A DNA stretch of 64,000 nt from Micromonospora aurantiaca ATCC 27029 (GCF_000145235.1 NC_014391.1:1674001-1738000); one strand, 5' to 3'. Shown: positions 44,592-53,173, numbered from the stretch's first letter. Numbers and translations are program-made. The notes: generated by a model not told the origin, from the sequence alone.

Positions 44592-45704
44592 CTACGCCCG
44601 GCCGCGGGTGTCACCGACCGTCGCTGCCGGATCGCCGCGCAGCACCTCGTCGACGTCGTAACGGATCGGGCGGTCGAGCTGACCGTAGTCGCAGGAGCGG
44701 GGATCACGGTCGGGTCGCCAGCGCAGGAACCGGGCGGTGTGCCGCAGCCGGTCGCCCTCCATCGCGTCGTACGCCACCTCGACCACCAGTGCCGGACGCA
44801 GCGGCTCCCACTCCAGGTTCTTGCCGCCGGTCCACCGGCTCACCCCGCCCGGGATGCGCTGGCCCCGCTCGTGGTCGCCGTGCACCCACGGGTGCTCACC
44901 GCCGACGTCGCGGTAGGGCTCCAGCTCGTCGAGCAGCTCCTTGCGGCGGGCCATGGTGAACGAGGAGCTGACGCCGATGTGGTGCAGCACGCCGTCGTCG
45001 TCGTAGAGGCCGAGCAGCAGCGAGCCGATCACCGGACCGGACTTGTGCCAACGGAAACCGGCCACCACCGCGTCCATCGTGCGGGCGTGCTTGACCTTGA
45101 ACATGAGCCGCTTGCCCGGCTCGTACGGCAGGTCGGCCGGCTTGACGATCAGCCCGTCCAGCCCGGCGCCCTCGAACACGTCGAACCAGCGGCGGGCCGT
45201 CTCCGGGTCGGTGGTCACCTGCGTCACGTGCACCGGCGGGCGTACCCCGGACAGCGCCTGCTCCAGCCGCTCCCGCCGCCGGGGATAGGGCTGGTCGACG
45301 AGCAGCTCGTCGTCGATCGCCAGCAGGTCGAACGCGACGAAGTCGGCCGGGGTGGTCTCGGCCAGCAGCTTCACCCGGGAGGCGGCCGGATGGATCCGCT
45401 GGGCCAGCAGCTCGAAGTCGAGCCGAGGCTGCCCACCCGGGCCGTCCCGGCGGATCACGATCAGCTCGCCGTCGACCGCGCACCGGGCCGGGAGCTGCCG
45501 GCGGGCCTGCTCGACCACCTCGGGGAAGTAGCGCGTCATCGACTTGCCGCCCCGGCTGGCCAGCTCGACCTCGTCGCCGTCGCGGAACACGATGCAGCGG
45601 AAGCCGTCCCACTTCGGCTCGTAGGTCAGACCGGCATCGGTGGGCAGCTCGGCGACGCTCTTGGCGAGCATCGGCTCGACCGGAGGGTTGATCGGCAGGT
45701 CCAC
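44592..45704 (-). CDS. ATP-dependent DNA ligase (LigC-like)
   Basis: 370 aa. The nucleotidyltransferase lysine is in YEPKWDGFRCIVF (about residue 31, motif KxDG). Further ligase motifs are SRGGKSMTRYFPEV, CAVDGELIVI, FDLLAIDDELLV, GLDGLIVKPADLPYEPGKR and FKVKHARTMDAVV. An OB-fold follows (GSLLLGLYDDDGVLHHIGVSSSFT). Length and lack of extra domains match stand-alone LigC-type ligases rather than full LigD. It could serve short-patch repair or end joining with the LigD-type polymerase encoded at 29784-30809. The GTG at 45704 was chosen for the LPINPPVEPMLAKSV start. Confidence 0.93.
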   Translation of the reverse strand: MDLPINPPVEPMLAKSVAELPTDAGLTYEPKWDGFRCIVFRDGDEVELASRGGKSMTRYFPEVVEQARRQLPARCAVDGELIVIRRDGPGGQPRLDFELLAQRIHPAASRVKLLAETTPADFVAFDLLAIDDELLVDQPYPRRRERLEQALSGVRPPVHVTQVTTDPETARRWFDVFEGAGLDGLIVKPADLPYEPGKRLMFKVKHARTMDAVVAGFRWHKSGPVIGSLLLGLYDDDGVLHHIGVSSSFTMARRKELLDELEPYRDVGGEHPWVHGDHERGQRIPGGVSRWTGGKNLEWEPLRPALVVEVAYDAMEGDRLRHTARFLRWRPDRDPRSCDYGQLDRPIRYDVDEVLRGDPAATVGDTRGRA

Positions 45705-45840
45705 GGCGACCAGTCAACCAGACCCCACCGACAGTGGTGAGGCAGATCACCGCCGGTGGCCGGGTGCCGTGTCCCGTCCCGGCCGCGTTCGTCACCGCCG
45801 CCCGAATGGTGGAACCGCAGGTCAGAGCTACCGTCGCGGC

Positions 45841-46053
45841 GTGCCGGAGTGGAGTTGCGAATGCTGCGGGCGCTGGCGGGTCAGCGTCGAGCTGGTCCGC
45901 GGCCGCTACCGCTACCGGCTGTCGCACCGCTACCCGCCGGAGCACGGCGGCGGCGCGAACGTCCTCGGCGAGGTCGGCTCGGTCGCCGAGCTGGAACACC
46001 TGCTGAAGCGGTACGCCCCGGTCTCCCTGGCCGATCTCCACGAGGCCGCCTGA
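45841..46053 (+). CDS. Small hypothetical protein with clustered cysteines
   Basis: 70 aa. The N-terminus PEWSCECCGRWRVSVELVRG holds three cysteines in a CxCC cluster. The rest (RYRYRLSHRYPPEHGGG; GSVAELEHLLKRYAPVSLADL) looks like a compact domain ending in a helix. I do not recognise the family. The GTG at 45841 is chosen because it begins the cysteine cluster, although no strong ribosome-binding site precedes it. Codon use (GC at third positions) is like that of real genes here, which is the main support. Confidence 0.6.
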   Translation: MPEWSCECCGRWRVSVELVRGRYRYRLSHRYPPEHGGGANVLGEVGSVAELEHLLKRYAPVSLADLHEAA

Positions 46054-46142
46054 CCCGGCCGGGGCGAACCGCCTGTCGGCCGGCACCGAGCGGCGGAACG
46101 CCGGGTGACCCCTGGGGCCGGGCATCTCCGGCCCGGGCGAAC

Positions 46143-46218
46143 CGCCGATCTTGGAGTTGTGGCACCTCATAGACTTCGCCGAACGGACATCCTGGGCGCC
46201 ACAACTCCAAGATCGACG
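46143..46218. repeat. Palindrome A, copy 2
   Basis: The left arm 46143-46163 contains GATCTTGGAGTTGTGGC; the right arm 46198-46218 pairs with one mismatch. The centre is 34 bases and differs from that of copy 1 at 31872. It lies in the 253-base gap before the SRPBCC gene; nothing else notable was seen in that gap. Confidence 0.85.
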
Positions 46219-46306
46219 AGAGCGGGCGAGCGAGGGCGAGGGGCGGCGCGCGAGCGGAGGGCGGGCATAGGCTGAGTGGACCGTCCACGGGGGAGGGAAG
46301 AAGCCC

Positions 46307-46729
46307 ATGCGGTTCGCCGAGTCCGTCGAGATCGCCGCCGACGTCGACCGGGTCTGGGAGGTGCAGAGCGACGTCGAGCGCTGGCCCGAGTGGACGCCGT
46401 CGGTCACCGCCGCCCGTCGGCTGGAGCCCGGTCCGCTGCTCCTCGGCTCGACGGCCCGGCTGGAGCAGCCCCGGCTGCGCCCGGCCGTGTGGCGGGTCGT
46501 GGAGATCTGTCCGCCGTACTCGTTCGCCTGGGAGTCGGCGAGCCCCGGCGTGCGCACCCGGGGTGAGCACCGGCTGATCCCGCTGGAGGACGGGCGGACC
46601 CGGGCCGAGCTGATCCTGGTGCAGACCGGTCCGCTGGCCTGGCTGGTCGGGTTGCTCGGCGGCTCCACCATGCGCCGCTACCTGCGGCAGGAGGCGGACG
46701 GGCTCAGGCGCCGTTGTGCGCGGAACTGA
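46307..46729 (+). CDS. SRPBCC (START-like) family protein
   Basis: 140 aa. The fold is indicated by MRFAESVEIAADVDRVWEVQ (beta strand then helix), ERWPEWTPSVTAARRLEPG, FAWESASPGVRTRGEHRLIP and the C-terminal long helix STMRRYLRQEADGLRRR. These small START-like domains bind hydrophobic ligands such as polyketides or lipids; no specific ligand can be named. GGGAGGG lies 9-15 bases before the ATG. The palindrome A copy 2 sits upstream. Confidence 0.88.
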   Translation: MRFAESVEIAADVDRVWEVQSDVERWPEWTPSVTAARRLEPGPLLLGSTARLEQPRLRPAVWRVVEICPPYSFAWESASPGVRTRGEHRLIPLEDGRTRAELILVQTGPLAWLVGLLGGSTMRRYLRQEADGLRRRCARN

Positions 46730-46789
46730 CCGAGGCGGACGGCCTCGGGCACCGCTGCGAGGCCCGCTGACCGGGGCCGGAGCGCCCGC

Positions 46790-47278
46790 TCAGGCGCCGT
46801 CCGGAGGTTCAGGGACCGTCTTTTCCAGCACGGCCAGGCGGTTGCCGTTCTCGTCCGGCCGGTGCGCCACCACCCGGTAGCCGCGGCCCGCGTACAGGGA
46901 CAGGTTCGCCGCGCTGTCCGCGCCGGTGAACAGCGCGAACCGGGTCACCCGGCCGGCGCAGGCGTGCTCGACGGCGTCCAGCAGCCGTCCGCCGACGCCC
47001 CGGCCCTGCTGGTCGGGGGCGACCGAGAGACGGCCCACGTGGGCGGTGTCGCCGTCGAGGCGGGCGCGGACCGAGCCGACCAGGCGGGTGCCGCGCCGGG
47101 CGGCGAGCACCACGTCCGGCCCGGTCAGCGCCGCCCGTACCTCGTCCAGCGTCTCGGTCAGCGGCGGCAGGAACACGTCGCGGTAGCGCTGCGCCTCCAC
47201 CAGGTACGCGGCACGCTGCACGGTGAGGATCTCCCCGGCGTCGGCGGGGCCGGCGGGGGCGATGGTCACGTCGGTCAC
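46790..47278 (-). CDS. GNAT acetyltransferase
   Basis: 162 aa. GNAT features: VTIAPAGPADAGEILTVQRAAYLVEAQ at the N-terminus, GSVRARLDGDTAHVGRLSV (strands 3-4), the acetyl-CoA loop in APDQQGRGVGGRLLDAVE and LSLYAGRGYRVV at the C-terminus. The substrate is unknown. The GTG at 47278 gives a normal start. It is divergent from the DUF1990 gene. Confidence 0.9.
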   Translation of the reverse strand: MTDVTIAPAGPADAGEILTVQRAAYLVEAQRYRDVFLPPLTETLDEVRAALTGPDVVLAARRGTRLVGSVRARLDGDTAHVGRLSVAPDQQGRGVGGRLLDAVEHACAGRVTRFALFTGADSAANLSLYAGRGYRVVAHRPDENGNRLAVLEKTVPEPPDGA

Positions 47279-47354
47279 CGGCTCAGCTCACCACAGCGTT
47301 CCCGGGCGGCCGTACGCTGGCTGGGGTGTTCCCATGAGCGTGGAGGTGACCGGC

Positions 47355-47855
47355 GTGCCGGAGCTGACGTACCCGGAGGTGGGCGCGACCCGCGACGGCG
47401 CCCTGCCGGCCGGTTACCACCACCTGCGCCACCGGGTCCGGCTGCCGGACGGCGGTTTCCCGCTGGCGGCGGACGCGGTGCTGGGCTGGCGGCTGCACCG
47501 CGCGGCCGGCGTGGTGATGCGCGCGGACGCGCCGCGCGCGGCACCCGGGGTACGGGTCACGCCGGGGCTGGGCGTCGGCCCGGTGCGGCTGTGGGGCCCG
47601 ACCGAGGTGGTCTGGACGGTGGAGGAACCGGACCGGGCCGGGTTCGGCTACGGCACGCTGCCCGGGCATCCGGAGGTCGGTGAGGAGGCGTTCCTGGTGA
47701 CCCGGGGCGTCGACGGCGTCTGGTTCGAGGTGACCGCGTTCAGCCGCCCGGCGCACTGGTACGTGCGGGCCGGCGGGCCGGTCGTGCCGGGTTTCCAGCG
47801 GGCGTACGCCTGGTGGCTGGGGCGGACGCTGCGGCGGCTGTGCCGGCGGCGCTGA
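47355..47855 (+). CDS. DUF1990 family protein
   Basis: 166 aa from this start. The family signature is visible: LTYPEVGATRDGALPAGYHHLRHRVRL early (key part TYPEVGAT), then VVWTVEEPDRAGFGYGTLPGHPEVGEEAF and WFEVTAFSRPAHWYVRAGGPVVPGFQ. Function is unknown; the fold resembles the START-like group. The GTG at 47355 has GGAGG 8 bases upstream and gives a start just before TYPEVGAT, as in homologues I recall. The ATG at 47334 in the same frame is an alternative. It ends 4 bases before the convergent glycosylase stop. Confidence 0.8.
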   Translation: MPELTYPEVGATRDGALPAGYHHLRHRVRLPDGGFPLAADAVLGWRLHRAAGVVMRADAPRAAPGVRVTPGLGVGPVRLWGPTEVVWTVEEPDRAGFGYGTLPGHPEVGEEAFLVTRGVDGVWFEVTAFSRPAHWYVRAGGPVVPGFQRAYAWWLGRTLRRLCRRR

Positions 47856-47859
47856 CCGG

Positions 47860-48774
47860 TCAGTAGCGGGCGAAGGAGCGGATCGGGGCGCGCGGGCCGT
47901 ACTTCGGGGCCTGGACGCCTGCCGCCTCCAGCAGCACGCACACCCGGCCGCGGTGCCCCCGGAACGGCTCCAGCAGCGCCAGCATCCGGGCGTCGTCGCC
48001 GCGCGCCTCACCGGCCAGCGCCCACGCCACGGTGTTCGGCACGTGGTAGTCGCCGACGCTCACCGCGTCCGCGTCGCCGTACGCGATCCGCACCACCTCG
48101 GCAGCGGTCCACGGCCCGATGCCGGGGATGGCGGTGAGCCGCCGGGTGGCCTCCGCCGAGTCGGCGCAGCGTTCCAGCCGGTCCGCGACGGCCGCCGCGC
48201 GGCGCAGCGTGTCGGCGCGCCGCTGCTCGACCCCGAACGGGTGGAACACCCAGTACGGCGTGGCCGCCACCGCGGCGGGCTCCGGCGGCAGCAGCAGTGG
48301 TTGCAGCGGGCCGGGCGCCGGTTCCCGGAAGTGCCGCACTGTGGCGGCGTACGCCCGGTACGCCTCCTTGCCGGTGACCTTCTGCTCGAAGACCGCCCGC
48401 AGCAGCCGGGGGAAGATCTGGCCGGTGGCGGGCATCCGCAGCCCGTGGTGCGTGTGGGCCAGGCGGGCCACCAGCGGGTGCGTACCGGCGAGCGCGGCGA
48501 ACCCGGTCAGGTCGTCGCAGAGCCCGGCGATCCGGTCGGCCCGGTCGACCACCCAGGCCGCGCCGGGGCCGTACCCCTCGGCCAGCAGGTCGCCGGCGGA
48601 CGGGCGCAGCGCCAGCGTGGCCGGGCCGTCCGGGGTGCGGGTGGCCCACCAGAACGTGCCGGCGGCGATCCGCGCACACGGGTCGTACGGGCTGAACGTG
48701 AGCGCCCGCACCGACGGGGCCAGGCGGTAGCCGGCCGGCGGGCGCAGCGTACGGCGGGCGTCGGGCGAGGTCAC
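47860..48774 (-). CDS. AlkA-like DNA-3-methyladenine glycosylase
   Basis: 304 aa. The helix-hairpin-helix and Gly/Pro-rich loop with catalytic Asp is in LTAIPGIGPWTAAEVVRIAY followed by DADAVSVGDYHVPNTVAW (Asp in the DYHVP stretch). The N-terminal beta domain runs through FWWATRTPDGPATLALRP and GLRMPATGQIFPRLLRAVFEQ VTGKEAYRAY, with IFPRLLRAVFEQKVTG as the helical core. It should excise alkylated purines. It is an addition to the DNA-repair genes of this region, though not in their operon. The GTG at 48774 was chosen. Confidence 0.85.
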   Translation of the reverse strand: MTSPDARRTLRPPAGYRLAPSVRALTFSPYDPCARIAAGTFWWATRTPDGPATLALRPSAGDLLAEGYGPGAAWVVDRADRIAGLCDDLTGFAALAGTHPLVARLAHTHHGLRMPATGQIFPRLLRAVFEQKVTGKEAYRAYAATVRHFREPAPGPLQPLLLPPEPAAVAATPYWVFHPFGVEQRRADTLRRAAAVADRLERCADSAEATRRLTAIPGIGPWTAAEVVRIAYGDADAVSVGDYHVPNTVAWALAGEARGDDARMLALLEPFRGHRGRVCVLLEAAGVQAPKYGPRAPIRSFARY

Positions 48775-48922
48775 CAGGCCACTCTGCCACGCGGCCCGGC
48801 CGTGACGCCGGGCACGCCTGGCCGGGAGGCGGGCCGATGCCGGTGCGGCCCGCCTCCCGGGGTTCGCGACGGTGACCGGCCGCGCCCTCCCCGGCGGCGA
48901 CCGGTCACCGTGTCCTGCGGTG

Positions 48923-49582
48923 TCAGTACGAGTAGTCCGAGCCGCCGCCGGAGCTGTCCGAGCTGCCCGCCGCGGGCGGCACGACCGCCTTGGGCGTGCC
49001 GGTCGGCAGGCAGGTCAGGTTCTTCTTGCCGTTCGGGTCGACCACGAACCAGGTGCCGCCGACGCCCTGGCCCTTCCACTGGCCGGGCTTCTTGTCGCCG
49101 ATGTAGCGGTAGACCGGCCAGCCGCCGATGGTGAGCTGCCGGGTGCCGTCCTGACGGGTGATGGTGCCGACCTTGTCGTCGGAGACGCCACGCAGCTGCG
49201 GGTTGCCGTCGGTGAGCGACGGCGGCCACACCTCGGCGCACTTGTCCACGCAGTTGGACTGCGGCGGGTCGTCGGAGTCCTTGTCGAACCGGTACAGCAC
49301 CCAGCCGTCCTGGTCGGTGACGACGCGGCCCATCCGCGGCAGCTTCTTGCCGACCAGCTCGTCGGTGATCTTCACGTTGGCCGGGGGCGCCTTGTCCGCG
49401 ACCGGCTCCTCCTCGGGAGCCGCCGACGCCTCCGGTTCGGCCGCCGCGGTGGGTTCGGCCGCGGCGACGGCGACCGGCTCGGCCGCGCCCGAGTTCGCCC
49501 CGTTGTAGCCCGCTGGGGCGCAGGCCGTAAGTGCGACCATCGCGCTCGCGACGATGACGGTCGTCCGCTTGTGGTGTGCCAC
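48923..49582 (-). CDS. Lipoprotein with two secreted-repeat (Lipoprotein_15) domains
   Basis: 219 aa. Lipobox ALTAC places the lipidated cysteine at residue 21, followed by an Ala/Glu/Pro-rich linker (PVAVAAAEPTAAAEPE). Two copies of the short secreted repeat are visible: DQDGWVLYRFDKDSDDPPQSNC with AEVWPP, and IGGWPVYRYIGDKKPGQWKGQGVGGTWFVV. The YxxxxD pattern is kept in both. The repeat's function is unknown; homologues include electron-transfer-linked and surface lipoproteins. The GTG at 49582 has GGAGGG 6 bases upstream. It lies downstream of the sigma/anti-sigma pair but beyond a terminator. Confidence 0.87.
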   Translation of the reverse strand: MAHHKRTTVIVASAMVALTACAPAGYNGANSGAAEPVAVAAAEPTAAAEPEASAAPEEEPVADKAPPANVKITDELVGKKLPRMGRVVTDQDGWVLYRFDKDSDDPPQSNCVDKCAEVWPPSLTDGNPQLRGVSDDKVGTITRQDGTRQLTIGGWPVYRYIGDKKPGQWKGQGVGGTWFVVDPNGKKNLTCLPTGTPKAVVPPAAGSSDSSGGGSDYSY

Positions 49583-49740
49583 GTGCCCTCCTCGTTCTTG
49601 GCAGTTCGCCGAGTAGTACGGGCGCGGTGCTGTCAAGGTTGAACCCGCAAGGGTGGCACATTTCACAGTGGACCGATTGAACCGATGGAAGCCGGCATGC
49701 GTGCGTCAACACGAGGGGGTCCGCCGGCCCGGGCACGACG

Positions 49741-49777
49741 CGACGGCGCCGGGTGGCTCAGCCACCCGGCGCCGTCG
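49741..49777 (-). terminator. Intrinsic terminator after the anti-sigma gene
   Basis: A perfect 17-bp stem (CGACGGCGCCGGGTGGC and its complement) with a TCA loop lies 10 bases beyond the minus-strand stop at 49788. It separates the sigma operon from the lipoprotein gene. Confidence 0.85.
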
Positions 49778-49787
49778 GCACACCAGA

Positions 49788-50567
49788 TCAGATGTCGTCC
49801 ACCGTCACCAGCGTGCTGGCCACGCCGTTCGCGTCGACCGACTGCACCTGGAGCTTGTCGATGTCGCGCACCGGGGCCGAGGTGGACGCGCTCAGCTCCA
49901 GCGGAAGCTGGTTCTGGTTCGTCCCGTAGCCGCCGACCGGCACCGACCAGGTGGAGATCACCTCGCTCGTGGCGTTCTTGCGGACCACCACCAGCCGGCA
50001 CGTGCGCGGCCCCGGCAGACGGCTGAGCTGCACCGCGATCTGCGTGCCGTACTCCTTGCGGGCCAGCCACATCGTGGTCTGCACGCCGGTCCCCGGGTCG
50101 GTCGCGTTGTGCTGGTCGCCCTCGATGTCCTCTTTCCCGCCGACGCCCGGGTCGTTCGGGTTGCCCGGCTCGCCGCTCGGCGCCACGCTCGGCGCGGCCT
50201 GCGTCGGCCCGGCCTGCGGCGGCGCCGGATCGTCGCCGAGCATCCCGGCCGCCGCCGCGCTCGCGCCGCCGAACACCACCACGGCCGCCGCCGTCGCCAG
50301 CAACTGCCGCACCCGGGTACGACGGCGGTCCCGCCGTACCGCCATCAGTGTCCGGTCCAGCAGCGCCGGATCGGTGTGCGTCTGCTCCAGCGCGGCCATC
50401 GCCTCGCCGTCGATGCCGGAGAGCAGTCCCACCACCGGGACCATCGTCTCCAGTTCCGCCGCGCAGGCCCAGCAGGTGGCCAGGTGCTCCTCGAACCGCT
50501 CCGCGTCCTGCGCGTCCAGTACGCCGAGCGCGTACGCGGCGACGTCCATGTGATCGGCCCGGCTCAT
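49788..50567 (-). CDS. Zinc-binding anti-sigma factor, membrane-anchored
   Basis: 259 aa. The N-terminal ZAS domain has HMDVAAYALGVLDAQDAERFEEHLATCWAC (key part HxxxCxxC in EEHLATCWACAAEL), which should bind the sigma factor encoded upstream. A membrane helix follows at about 90-110 (LLATAAAVVVFGGASAAAAG), then an acidic/proline linker and an exported C-terminal domain (TTMWLARKEYGTQIAVQLSRL; SVPVGGYG). The ATG overlaps the sigma-factor stop by ATGA, the usual coupling. Release of the sigma factor probably depends on an extracytoplasmic or redox signal. Confidence 0.9.
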   Translation of the reverse strand: MSRADHMDVAAYALGVLDAQDAERFEEHLATCWACAAELETMVPVVGLLSGIDGEAMAALEQTHTDPALLDRTLMAVRRDRRRTRVRQLLATAAAVVVFGGASAAAAGMLGDDPAPPQAGPTQAAPSVAPSGEPGNPNDPGVGGKEDIEGDQHNATDPGTGVQTTMWLARKEYGTQIAVQLSRLPGPRTCRLVVVRKNATSEVISTWSVPVGGYGTNQNQLPLELSASTSAPVRDIDKLQVQSVDANGVASTLVTVDDI

Positions 50568-51211
50568 TCGGTCACCCCCCTCTCCTGCAGAGCCGTGCGC
50601 AACGCGCGCAGCGCGTAGTAGACCCGTGACTTGGCGGTACCGAGCGGGAGCCCCAGCTCCTCGGCCGCCTCCGGCACGGTGCGCCCCCGGAAGTAGGTCG
50701 CCACCAGGATCTCCCGGTGCGACTGGCTCAGCGTACGCAGCGCGTCCGCTACGGTCATCGTGCGCAGCACCCGGTCGGTGCTGTCCGACTCGGCGAACAT
50801 GGTCAGATCCCGGTCGTACGTCTCGGGTGGGCGGGCCTGCTCACTGCGGTGCTCGTCGATGGCGATCCGCCGGGCCACGGTGACGAGCCAGGGGCGCAGC
50901 GAGCCCTGGCCCTGCACGCCGAGCCGGTGCGCGTTGCGCCAGGCCCGCAGCAGCGTCTCCTGCACGATGTCCTCGGCGCGCTGCCGGTCCCCGCCGGTCA
51001 GCCGCATCACGAACATCAGCAGCGGGCCGGCGTGCTCGGCGTACAGCAGGCGGATCAACTGGTCGGAGTGGCTGGCCTCGGCGGAGGTCGCCTGGTGGCG
51101 TCCGGGAGCGGGTCGCGGCGGCACCGGGTCATTCTGGCGATCGGTGGACCGGGCGTCGACCCCCCGGCCCGAACGCGAGGCGCGCGAGTGTGGTTGTGCC
51201 CGGGCGAACAT
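50564..51211 (-). CDS. ECF-type RNA polymerase sigma factor
   Basis: About 215 aa from ATG 51211; GTG 51124 (186 aa) is equally possible and neither has a strong ribosome-binding site. Sigma region 2 is in IRLLYAEHAGPLLMFVMRLT and AEDIVQETLLRAWRNA, with the -10-binding helix in RPWLVTVARRIAIDEHRSEQ. Region 4 is in LRTLSQSHREILVATYFRGR and VPEAAEELGLPLGTAKSRVYYALRAL. The N-terminal extension before residue 50 is low-complexity. It is followed by its ZAS anti-sigma factor with a 4-base overlap. The regulon is unknown. Confidence 0.88.
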   Translation of the reverse strand: MFARAQPHSRASRSGRGVDARSTDRQNDPVPPRPAPGRHQATSAEASHSDQLIRLLYAEHAGPLLMFVMRLTGGDRQRAEDIVQETLLRAWRNAHRLGVQGQGSLRPWLVTVARRIAIDEHRSEQARPPETYDRDLTMFAESDSTDRVLRTMTVADALRTLSQSHREILVATYFRGRTVPEAAEELGLPLGTAKSRVYYALRALRTALQERGVTE

Positions 51212-51344
51212 CCACTCGGGCCGCGCCACCTCGCCGTGCCAGCCGGCCGCCACCGCATGCATGCAGACCTCCGCTGTCCAATGACATCAGCCGGCCCCCC
51301 ACGGGCATGGCCGCCCGGGGATACGCAGCGATCAGCCGATCGGA

Positions 51345-52202
51345 TCAACGTCTGACCGAAAAAATTCCCGGCGGTGGGGGAGTGGAGTCGACGGCGTCCG
51401 CGTCGTGGACCACCGCCGCGCCGCCGGTGAACCGGTCCAGCTCGGCACCGGCCAGCACCCGGCCGGGGAACCAGTCACCCGCCGCCCGCCGGGTCAGCTC
51501 CGGAACCGGCGGCTCCACCCGGGACGCCACCAGGACCAGGTTGCCGTAGCGCCGGCCGCGCAGCACCGCCGCGTCGCCGACCAGGCAGGCCCGGGGCAGC
51601 ACGGTACGCACCGTCGCGACCTGGGCGCGGGCGTGCCGCAGCGGCGGTCCGTCGGCCACGTTCGCCAGGTAGCTGCCGCCGGGCGCGAGCACCCGGGCCA
51701 CCTCGGCGGCGTACTCCACCGAGGTCAGATGCGCGGGGGTACGGGCGCCGGCGAACACGTCGGCCACGATCACGTCGTACGCGCCGTCCCGGCTCGACGT
51801 CAGCGTCGCCCGCGCGTCGGCCACCCGCACCTTCAGGCGCGGATCCGACGGCCAGGGCAGCTCGCGGCGGACCAGCTCCACCAGCGCGCCGTCCACCTCG
51901 GACACCCGCTGCGTCGAACCGGGCCGGGTGGCCTGCACGTAGCGGGGCAGGGTGAGCGCGCCGCCACCCAGGTGCAGCACCCGCAGCGGCGTCCCGGCCG
52001 GCGCCACCAGGTCCAGCGCGGCGGCCAGCCGCCGGACGTACTCGAACTCCAGGTGCGAAGGATCGTCGAGATCCACATGCGACTGCGGCGCACCGTCGAG
52101 CAGCAGCGTCCAGGAGCCCGGACGGTCGGCGTCCGGCACCAGCTCGGCCCGGCCGGTGTCGACGTCGGCCGTCACCCGGTCGGAGTCGCGTCGCCGGCCC
52201 AT
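51345..52202 (-). CDS. Spermidine synthase-fold SAM-dependent methyltransferase-like protein
   Basis: 285 aa. The Rossmann motif I is in LRVLHLGGGALTLPRYV and the acidic motif II in RVSEVDGALVELV; DVIVADVFAGARTPAHL and VEYAAEVARVLAPGGSYLAN complete the SpeE-like core. The N-terminal beta domain (AELVPDADRPGSWTLLLDGAPQSHVDL) is also present. Close polyamine-binding residues are not obvious, so true spermidine synthase activity is doubtful. The ATG overlaps the nurA-like stop by one base (TGATG), putting it at the end of the repair operon. Its link to repair may be only transcriptional. Confidence 0.82.
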   Translation of the reverse strand: MGRRRDSDRVTADVDTGRAELVPDADRPGSWTLLLDGAPQSHVDLDDPSHLEFEYVRRLAAALDLVAPAGTPLRVLHLGGGALTLPRYVQATRPGSTQRVSEVDGALVELVRRELPWPSDPRLKVRVADARATLTSSRDGAYDVIVADVFAGARTPAHLTSVEYAAEVARVLAPGGSYLANVADGPPLRHARAQVATVRTVLPRACLVGDAAVLRGRRYGNLVLVASRVEPPVPELTRRAAGDWFPGRVLAGAELDRFTGGAAVVHDADAVDSTPPPPGIFSVRR

Positions 52203-53173
52203 CAGCGCCGCATCCCGCGCGCCGCGGCGGTGAGCACCCGGTGCAGCAGCCGCGCGTCGCCGAGCATGCCCCGCAGCCGGCGTTCCAGCCCGGCGATCGG
52301 CACCAGGTTCTGCGGGGCGCGCGGATCCTTGTACGGGGTCGAGGCGAACCGGGGCAGCGTCACCAGCGACAGGTCGGCAAGCGCGATCGCCTCCGGCACG
52401 GTCAGGTCGGCCGAGCACTCCACCCGCACGATGCCCGCCCAGGGCGCGCCCGCGCGCACCGGCAGCCGCAGATACCACGACCAGCCGCCCCAGGCCGTGC
52501 CCAGCCGGAACACCGGGCAGCGCTCGCCCGGCGCCAGCCCGGTCACCACAGCCGTGAGCCGGGCGTCCAGGTACTGGCTGTGCTGCGTCTTGATGTACCC
52601 GAGCGTGCGCGGCAGGTTCCGCCGGCTACGCAGCGGGCCGTCCACCACCAGCAGGTCGCCGTCGGTGCGTACCGCGTCGGAGACGGCCACCTCCAGCGCG
52701 GTCAGCGGCGCCTGCACCGCCGCGGGCAGCTTGCTCAGCTCACCGGTGCCGCTGACCCGGTGCACCGGGTAGCGGACCGTCCCGGCGACCACGTCCTGCG
52801 CCGACGGACTCGCCGTGAACAGGCCACGGCCCACCCGGGAACCGGCCATCTCGGCGGCGCCCCGGTCGAGGTCGCAGCGGACCACACCGGCCGCGTACGA
52901 GGCGGCGATGCCGGGGAACGAACCGCCGTCCTCCTCGGCCGTCCAGACGCTGGCGTCGATCCGGCGTACCCCGTCGACGAGCAGCACCACGTCCGGCGCC
53001 CGCACGCCCGCGCGCGGGCCGATCGCCCGCCAGTCGGTGGCCGGCAGTTCGACGTCGGCGTCGACCTGCGCGCTGCTCGGCGCGGCCGGCCCGGACCCGC
53101 CGGCCGCCTCGAACGACGCGCCGTACGACGGATCCCACGCGTCGACGAAGAACGCCGGCGACGGCCCGGTCAC
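52202..53173 (-). CDS. nurA: NurA-like DNA end-processing nuclease
   Basis: 323 aa. The N-terminus PAFFVDAWDPSYGASFE and VVLLVDGVRRIDASVW provide acidic residues in the positions expected of the NurA nuclease fold (VDxxDPSYG; VDGVRR). SSYAAGVVRCDL-type and TLGYIKTQHSQYL segments follow. NurA is a 5'-3' exonuclease that works with the HerA translocase during resection in archaea. Its gene lies just downstream of sbcC, in the operon that starts with herA, and this context supports the assignment. GTG 53173 has GGAG 7 bases upstream. The identification rests on family memory and context, not on an alignment. Confidence 0.72.
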   Translation of the reverse strand: MTGPSPAFFVDAWDPSYGASFEAAGGSGPAAPSSAQVDADVELPATDWRAIGPRAGVRAPDVVLLVDGVRRIDASVWTAEEDGGSFPGIAASYAAGVVRCDLDRGAAEMAGSRVGRGLFTASPSAQDVVAGTVRYPVHRVSGTGELSKLPAAVQAPLTALEVAVSDAVRTDGDLLVVDGPLRSRRNLPRTLGYIKTQHSQYLDARLTAVVTGLAPGERCPVFRLGTAWGGWSWYLRLPVRAGAPWAGIVRVECSADLTVPEAIALADLSLVTLPRFASTPYKDPRAPQNLVPIAGLERRLRGMLGDARLLHRVLTAAARGMRR

